Below, in pieces: positions 59,158 to 64,000 of a stretch of 64,000 nt of DNA (position 1 is the first letter of the stretch; the number at the start of each line of letters is the position of its first letter). The stretch spans positions 372,001 to 436,000 of the forward strand of contig NZ_LPVF01000010.1 in the NCBI RefSeq assembly GCF_001517105.1. Direction: 5' to 3'. The translations under genes were made by a program, and so were the position numbers. Under the pieces are notes generated by a model. The model did not search any database. It was not told where the DNA came from and saw only the letters and a program-made list of their open reading frames with translations. Source of the stretch: Bacillus halotolerans. Its GTDB lineage: Bacteria; Bacillota; Bacilli; Bacillales; Bacillaceae.

Positions 59158-59802
59158 CTAATCCGTGCTTCTTATCATTATTAATATGCCTTTCGCAAAC
59201 GAAAAAGTACCTCGTGAATGAATGAGTTCGTTACTAATACATAGTGTTGAACCAAGCGTAATATGACACTTATTTAGCGGATATTTAAAACCGGTGAGAG
59301 TCAGCTCATTTACTTCTTCTGTAAATGGGATGAAGGAGATATACCGTTTGTTTTGATCGATAAGAAGAGAATATTCGCCTGGAGAGAACATCTGAATATC
59401 ATTCTGTTTGTCTATAAGCTTCATTTTCGAATTTGTTTTTACTCCCCTGTACAGCAGCTGAATATTTCCTAAAAAGTGATCTGCTCTGCCTCCCGTAATT
59501 CCGAAGATTTGAATGACATCCGGCTGCTTTTCGAGGGCCCAATCAAGAGCGAGGTCTAAATCAGTTTGATCTTTTTCTGCCTGGTACACATGGAGAGCGG
59601 GCGCGGCTTTTTCGATTTGCCGGCGTTCCTGCTCCGTAATGCTGTCAAAATCTCCGAAAGCTTCATCAGGAATGATGCCGGCATCTAAAAGCGTGACTGT
59701 GCCCTTGTCAACCCCGACCCAGATCGTGTGATCAGCCGTATAACCAGTCAGGTCGGGGATCAAATCTTTTGGGCCTCCCGCAACGATATTGATTTTTCTC
59801 AT
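59158..59802 (-). CDS. thiN: Thiamine pyrophosphokinase ThiN (YloS)
   Basis: ThiN makes thiamine diphosphate from thiamine and ATP. The 214 residues carry the GGPKDLIPDL nucleotide loop, WVGVDKGTVTLLDAGI and the catalytic acidic motif GDFDSI, then GITGGRADHFLGNIQLL. It lies after rpe and its terminator. Confidence 0.95.
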   Translation of the reverse strand: MRKINIVAGGPKDLIPDLTGYTADHTIWVGVDKGTVTLLDAGIIPDEAFGDFDSITEQERRQIEKAAPALHVYQAEKDQTDLDLALDWALEKQPDVIQIFGITGGRADHFLGNIQLLYRGVKTNSKMKLIDKQNDIQMFSPGEYSLLIDQNKRYISFIPFTEEVNELTLTGFKYPLNKCHITLGSTLCISNELIHSRGTFSFAKGILIMIRSTD

Positions 59803-59832
59803 CTCTTTTTCCTTTCTGCTTCTGGGTACAGG

Positions 59833-59866
59833 AAAAAGAGCTCGGGCTAAATATTCCCGGCTCTTT
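59833..59866 (-). terminator. Intrinsic terminator after rpe
   Basis: On the minus strand AAAGAGC-CGGG pairs with CCCGAGCTCTTT (one bulge) around an A/T loop, with TTTTTCC after it. It lies 11 bases past the rpe stop. Confidence 0.75.
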
Positions 59867-59876
59867 CTCCTGCTGC

Positions 59877-60530
59877 TTATTTGTTTCCTCTTATCTCAGA
59901 AATAGCTTTTTCGCGGTCAGTTTGGCCATAAACAGCAGAACCGGCAACAAGTAAATTTGCGCCCGCTTCGATGACTAGCGGGGCTGTTTCTTTGTTGACG
60001 CCGCCGTCTACTTCAATTAGCAGATCATGTTTCCCTTTTTCCTCTGCCATTCGTTTCACTTCTTTTATTTTCGGAAGAACAGAATGAATAAATTTCTGTC
60101 CGCCAAATCCAGGGTTCACCGTCATTAAGAGTACGAGATCAAGTTCTTCAAAAATATGCTCAATTACTTGAACAGGTGTATGCGGATTCAGGACAACGCC
60201 AGCTTTTACACCCTGCTCTTTCATAAGCTGGATTGTCCGGTGAAGGTGCGGACAGGCTTCGGCATGTACAGACAGGATATCTGCTCCAGCTTTTGCGAAA
60301 GCCGGGATATAACGGTCTGGCTCTTCAATCATTAAATGTACATCCAGGGGCAGTTTTGTCACCGGACGAATGGCTTCTACAATCAGCGGCCCAATCGTAA
60401 TATTCGGGACAAAATGGCCGTCCATGACATCAACATGAATGTAATCGGCTCCGCCTTTTTCTACATCTTGAATCTCCTTGCCTAAAGCGGCAAAATCAGC
60501 GGAAAGAATAGAGGGTGCAATCTTTACCAT
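59877..60530 (-). CDS. rpe: Ribulose-phosphate 3-epimerase
   Basis: This pentose-phosphate enzyme of 217 residues is a TIM barrel with [27 protein letters not shown] (catalytic Asp), [20 protein letters not shown] and EVDGGVN. It lies three bases after rsgA, suggesting the prpC-prkC-rsgA-rpe operon. Confidence 0.97.
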   Translation of the reverse strand: MVKIAPSILSADFAALGKEIQDVEKGGADYIHVDVMDGHFVPNITIGPLIVEAIRPVTKLPLDVHLMIEEPDRYIPAFAKAGADILSVHAEACPHLHRTIQLMKEQGVKAGVVLNPHTPVQVIEHIFEELDLVLLMTVNPGFGGQKFIHSVLPKIKEVKRMAEEKGKHDLLIEVDGGVNKETAPLVIEAGANLLVAGSAVYGQTDREKAISEIRGNK

Positions 60531-60533
60531 GAT

Positions 60534-61436
60534 CTAATACCTCGGCTTTCTGTCTTTGATCTCTGTGATAAATTCAACATAATGGTCGTAGCGGTACTGC
60601 TTTAATTCCCCTTCTTCAACAGCTTGTTTGACTGCACATTTCGGCTCTTTCAAATGCAAACATCCTCTGAATTTGCATGATGCGCTTTTTTCTCTGATGT
60701 CAGGGAAGGTGTAGCCCAGCTCTCCTTCTTCAATGTCTGTAAACTCAAGAGAGCTGAAACCCGGCGTATCCGCAACCAGACCTCCGGACGTGTGAATGAG
60801 CTCCACATGGCGGGTTGTGTGCTTCCCGCGGCCTAAATGCTCGGAAATCTCGTTTGTTCTCAAACCCAGCTCGGGACTGATCGCGTTGAGAAGCGAGGAT
60901 TTTCCAACCCCCGACTGGCCGGCAAAGACCGTTGTTTTGCCGCGGAAATGCGGGATGATCTCCGTTAAACTTTCTTGGTCCTTAGAAGAGGTAAGAAATA
61001 CGTCATAGCCAATGTTACGGTAGTCTTCAGCATACGCTTGAATGAGCTTTTGTGTATGTTGATCTTCAATTAAATCCATTTTTGTAATACAAATAATCGG
61101 CTGGATGTCATTCGCTTCTACGAGAACCAAGAAACGGTCGAGCAATGCTGTACTGAAAGATGGCTGCATCGCCGAGAAAACAAGCACCGCTTGATCAACG
61201 TTGCAGATCGGCGGCCTGATAAGTTCATTGGTTCTTTCTTTAATCTCCAGAAGATATCCTTCTTTATTATTTTCAGCTTGATAAACAACATAATCACCGA
61301 CCAAAGGGGTGATTTTATTTTTTCTGAAAATGCCTCTTCCTCTGCATTGTATAACTTTTCCGTTATTTGAATCCTCTGATTCATCCAGTACGTAATAAAA
61401 GCCGCTAAGCGCTTTAATAATTTTGCCCTCAGGCAT
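60534..61436 (-). CDS. rsgA: Ribosome small-subunit GTPase RsgA (CpgA, YloQ)
   Basis: RsgA helps mature the 30S subunit. The circularly permuted GTPase order is clear: TKMD (118-121, G4) before GQSGVGKS (173-180, G1) and DTPG (G3). An N-terminal OB fold precedes them and a C-terminal zinc site (CKFRGCLHLKEPKC) follows. In B. subtilis it is phosphorylated by PrkC, its neighbour. The length is 300 residues. Confidence 0.97.
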   Translation of the reverse strand: MPEGKIIKALSGFYYVLDESEDSNNGKVIQCRGRGIFRKNKITPLVGDYVVYQAENNKEGYLLEIKERTNELIRPPICNVDQAVLVFSAMQPSFSTALLDRFLVLVEANDIQPIICITKMDLIEDQHTQKLIQAYAEDYRNIGYDVFLTSSKDQESLTEIIPHFRGKTTVFAGQSGVGKSSLLNAISPELGLRTNEISEHLGRGKHTTRHVELIHTSGGLVADTPGFSSLEFTDIEEGELGYTFPDIREKSASCKFRGCLHLKEPKCAVKQAVEEGELKQYRYDHYVEFITEIKDRKPRY

Positions 61437-61450
61437 ATTTTCCCTCCTTG

Positions 61451-63400
61451 TTATTCATCTTTCGGATACCCAATTGTTTTGTAGCTGACGACTTTATTAT
61501 TTACCATCACTTGATAGTACCCTTTTTGGCCAGGTTCAATCTTCAGTTCGATCGTCCGTTCTGCGGGCTCTTTAATCTTAAAATGTTCGTAAGTGTCAGA
61601 AATGCTGTGGTCCGCGTCGTCAATCGCGATTTGCACCTCCAGCTCGTCCCCTTCGTTTTCAGGCTCATATGGAATCTTGACTTTTTCTTTCACTGTTTTC
61701 GCCGGTTTTTTCTCAGGTCCGAGAGAAAATATCACTTCGACCTCATTTCCCGGCTTTAGGGCCGTTCCCGCTGCCGGCTTTTGTTTGACAACCTGTCCTT
61801 CCGGAACGTCATCTGAGTACGCTTCTTTTTCCACCAGCTTGAGCCCGTTATCTTCCAGATATCCTGAGGCTGCTTCTTTACTGTATGTTTTTAAATCTCT
61901 GAGCGTAATATCTTCCGGCCCGATGCTGACTGTGAGCTTAACTTGATCTTCGTCCGGCACAAGTTCGGTCCCTGCTGACGGATTCTGATCTATGACAGTG
62001 CCGGCGTCTTTCTCATCATTATTTACTTCATCCACCGTTACATTTTTAAAGCCCTGTTCCTTTAACACTTTTTTTGCCTTGTCGACTGATTGGTCCGTCA
62101 CATCACCGATCTGCTTTTTTGCTTTACCTGTGCTCTTATAAAGCGTAACCGTTGCCCCTTCTTTAACAGTGGACTCGGCTTTAGGATCGGTTTTGACCAT
62201 CAGGCCTTCTTCGATCTTCTCATCTGAGATTTCCAATACGTCTGAATCTACCTGCAAGCCTTCTTTTTCTAGAAGATCTGCCGCTTTCTCATATTCCATC
62301 CCTGCTACATCGGGTATTTTGACATCCTTAGGCATAAAAAGAGAAGGAAAAACAGTGACGGCGAGAACTCCTGCCGTGATAAAAATCAGGCATATGGTGA
62401 GCAAAATCCACGGCCATTTTTTTCTCTTTGCTTTTTTCTTCGTTTGGTTTTCTTGAGGAAATGTCATGTCAGCTTCGGTTTCATTAGAAGCTTTCGCAAG
62501 CTCTTCATCCTTAATAATCGGAATCGCTTTCGTCATTTCTTCATCATCTTGAATCGTAAATTTCTTTTCGTTGAGCCTGTCCGCGTCAAAAGCTGTTCGA
62601 ATATCTTCTTCCATATCTTCAGCAGTTTCATAGCGATGAAAAGGATCTTTGGCGGTTGCCTTTAATATGATGTTTTCAACGCTTTGGGGTACTGAGGGAT
62701 TCCACCTTTTCGCTGAAGGGGTTTCAGCCTGAAGATGCTTTAAGGCGATGCTGACAGCCGATTCTCCATCAAACGGGATTCGGCCGGTTAACAGCTCAAA
62801 TAAGACAATCCCAAGCGCATAAATATCTGATTTTTTTGTGGCCAGACCGCCCCGCGCCTGTTCGGGGGATAAATAATGGACTGAGCCCAGCACAGAATTG
62901 GTGTGGGTGATTGTTGTCGAAGTCAGTGCAGTCGCAATTCCAAAATCCGTTACTTTGATATTGCCCATATGGTCGATCAAAATGTTATGCGGTTTAATAT
63001 CCCTGTGGACAATATGATTTTGGTGGGCATGGGCAATGGCTGAGACAATTTGCTCCATGATGCTGAGCGCTTCTTTGGGATGAAGCGGCCCATTTGCTGT
63101 TATGTATTCTTTTAGCGTCATGCCCTCTACGTATTCCATGACAATATAGTAAATATCATCTTCCTCGCCCAAATCATAAATGCTGACAATATTCGGGTGA
63201 TCAAGACTTGATGCCGATTGGGCTTCTCTTCGGAAACGCCTGATAAACTCATTGTCATTCACATAGTCAAACCGCAGGATTTTGATTGCGACTTCACGAT
63301 CAAGAATAATGTCCTCAGCTAAATAAACGTTGGCCATTCCCCCGCCGCCTATGGCACGGAGAATCTGGTAACGCCCGCTGATTCGCTTGCCGATTAGCAC
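61451..63400 (-). CDS. prkC: Serine/threonine kinase PrkC with PASTA repeats
   Basis: PrkC senses muropeptides and triggers spore germination and other responses. The kinase domain (about 10-270) has the glycine loop [10 protein letters not shown], catalytic Lys40, [10 protein letters not shown] with D134, and DFG at 152-154. A membrane helix lies at about 331-351. Three PASTA repeats (from about 356, with [19 protein letters not shown] as the first) and a further C-terminal domain follow. The length is 649 residues. It overlaps prpC by seven bases, so kinase and phosphatase are coupled. Confidence 0.97.
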   Translation of the reverse strand: MLIGKRISGRYQILRAIGGGGMANVYLAEDIILDREVAIKILRFDYVNDNEFIRRFRREAQSASSLDHPNIVSIYDLGEEDDIYYIVMEYVEGMTLKEYITANGPLHPKEALSIMEQIVSAIAHAHQNHIVHRDIKPHNILIDHMGNIKVTDFGIATALTSTTITHTNSVLGSVHYLSPEQARGGLATKKSDIYALGIVLFELLTGRIPFDGESAVSIALKHLQAETPSAKRWNPSVPQSVENIILKATAKDPFHRYETAEDMEEDIRTAFDADRLNEKKFTIQDDEEMTKAIPIIKDEELAKASNETEADMTFPQENQTKKKAKRKKWPWILLTICLIFITAGVLAVTVFPSLFMPKDVKIPDVAGMEYEKAADLLEKEGLQVDSDVLEISDEKIEEGLMVKTDPKAESTVKEGATVTLYKSTGKAKKQIGDVTDQSVDKAKKVLKEQGFKNVTVDEVNNDEKDAGTVIDQNPSAGTELVPDEDQVKLTVSIGPEDITLRDLKTYSKEAASGYLEDNGLKLVEKEAYSDDVPEGQVVKQKPAAGTALKPGNEVEVIFSLGPEKKPAKTVKEKVKIPYEPENEGDELEVQIAIDDADHSISDTYEHFKIKEPAERTIELKIEPGQKGYYQVMVNNKVVSYKTIGYPKDE

Positions 63401-64000
63401 TGATCTTCACCCTCTTCAACATGTAAAGCAAGCTCAAGCAACACTGCTGTAATATTGTCTTCCCCGCCATTCTCATTGGCTTTGTCCACAAGCAGGTTTA
63501 CTTTTTCCTGAGGAGCTGAATCGCTTTGCAGGATGTCTTTTAATTCAGTGACTTCCACTTTATTCGTCAGTCCATCAGAACATAAAAGGAGTTTATCTCC
63601 GGGTTCAATTTCGAAAGAACGTGCGTCAATACTGACAGATTGATCTGTTCCGAGCGCCTTCGTCAGCACATTTTTACGCGGATGATGCTCAGCATCTTCT
63701 CTGGAGATTTCACCGGTGCGAACCAGTTCATTCACAAGAGAATGATCCTCTGTCACCTGAACGAAAAGATCGTCCTGAAGCAAATAGCATCTGCTGTCGC
63801 CTATATGAGCAACGGAAACCGTTTTGCCTGTAAAAAGAGCGCATACAATGGTTGTTCCCATGCCTTGGCATTCTTCGTGCGCTTGGGCATGATCGTAAAT
63901 CTTGCTGTTTACCGCGAGAATCTGTTCAATGAGCCACTCTTCACACTCTGACGGCGCTGCAGGAATCGTATCTGCCTCATTCCATTTCTCTCCCATGGCT
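63394..64000 (-). CDS. prpC: Ser/Thr protein phosphatase PrpC, N-terminus beyond the window
   Basis: PrpC is the PP2C-type phosphatase that opposes PrkC. Visible are [26 protein letters not shown] and [11 protein letters not shown], the metal-binding Asp motifs. The frame is open to the window edge, and about 54 N-terminal residues, including the first Asp motifs, lie beyond it. An ATG at 63996 is internal, judged by family alignment, and is not the start. Confidence 0.95.
   Translation of the reverse strand, partial: AMGEKWNEADTIPAAPSECEEWLIEQILAVNSKIYDHAQAHEECQGMGTTIVCALFTGKTVSVAHIGDSRCYLLQDDLFVQVTEDHSLVNELVRTGEISREDAEHHPRKNVLTKALGTDQSVSIDARSFEIEPGDKLLLCSDGLTNKVEVTELKDILQSDSAPQEKVNLLVDKANENGGEDNITAVLLELALHVEEGEDQC

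Overview
The window is a stretch of conserved core chromosome from a Bacillus of the B. subtilis group. Gene order and product lengths match, from memory, the cheA-to-prpC part of the B. subtilis chromosome, read here in reverse: almost every gene is on the minus strand, so transcription runs from high to low coordinates. Several proteins (DprA, FlhG, YlqB, YlqG) differ from my recollection of strain 168 at many positions, so a close relative or divergent lineage is more likely than 168 itself. I see no insertion sequence, prophage, CRISPR array, tRNA or rRNA.

Layout in transcription order. (1) 64000-58994: prpC (5' end beyond the window), prkC, rsgA, rpe, thiN and the 26-codon sporulation gene spoVM. 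The plus-strand gene rpmB (58734) converges on spoVM. (2) 58589-52600: yloU-fakA, then sdaAB-sdaAA-recG. (3) 52557-48957: the FapR-headed lipid cluster fapR-plsX-fabD-fabG-acpP, with a FapR operator in its promoter. (4) 48817-40386: rnc-smc-ftsY, then, past the lone plus-strand gene ylqB, ylxM-ffh and rpsP-khpA. This block covers protein targeting, chromosome organisation and the ribosome. (5) 40264-36304: ylqD-rimM-trmD, rplS (own promoter and leader), rbgA and rnhB. (6) 36280-34266: ylqG-ylqH, a FliK-like and FlhB-C-like pair outside the flagellar operon. (7) 34092-27397: sucC-sucD, dprA, topA, trmFO. (8) 27329-23620: codV-clpQ-clpY-codY, ending in a strong terminator. (9) 23335-1: the fla/che operon from flgB to the truncated cheA.

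The fla/che part builds the flagellum in roughly assembly order. It holds rod proteins (flgB, flgC, fliE), MS ring and C ring (fliF, fliG, fliM, fliY), the export ATPase complex (fliH, fliI, fliJ), hook proteins (fliK, flgD, flgE), the export gate (fliZ/FliO, fliP, fliQ, fliR, flhB, flhA), placement GTPases (flhF, flhG) and chemotaxis signalling (cheY, cheB, cheA). ylqB, far away on the other strand, carries a near-consensus SigD promoter and so probably belongs to the motility regulon.

The most notable irregularity is at the start of clpY. The ATG-initiated frame meets a stop after five codons, and a single -1 shift on an A-AAA-AAC heptamer would restore the usual 467-residue protein. The second is the ylqG-ylqH pair, whose second member begins where mature autocleaved FlhB-C begins. 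I did not find a clearly undescribed multi-gene system here; these two points are the best leads.
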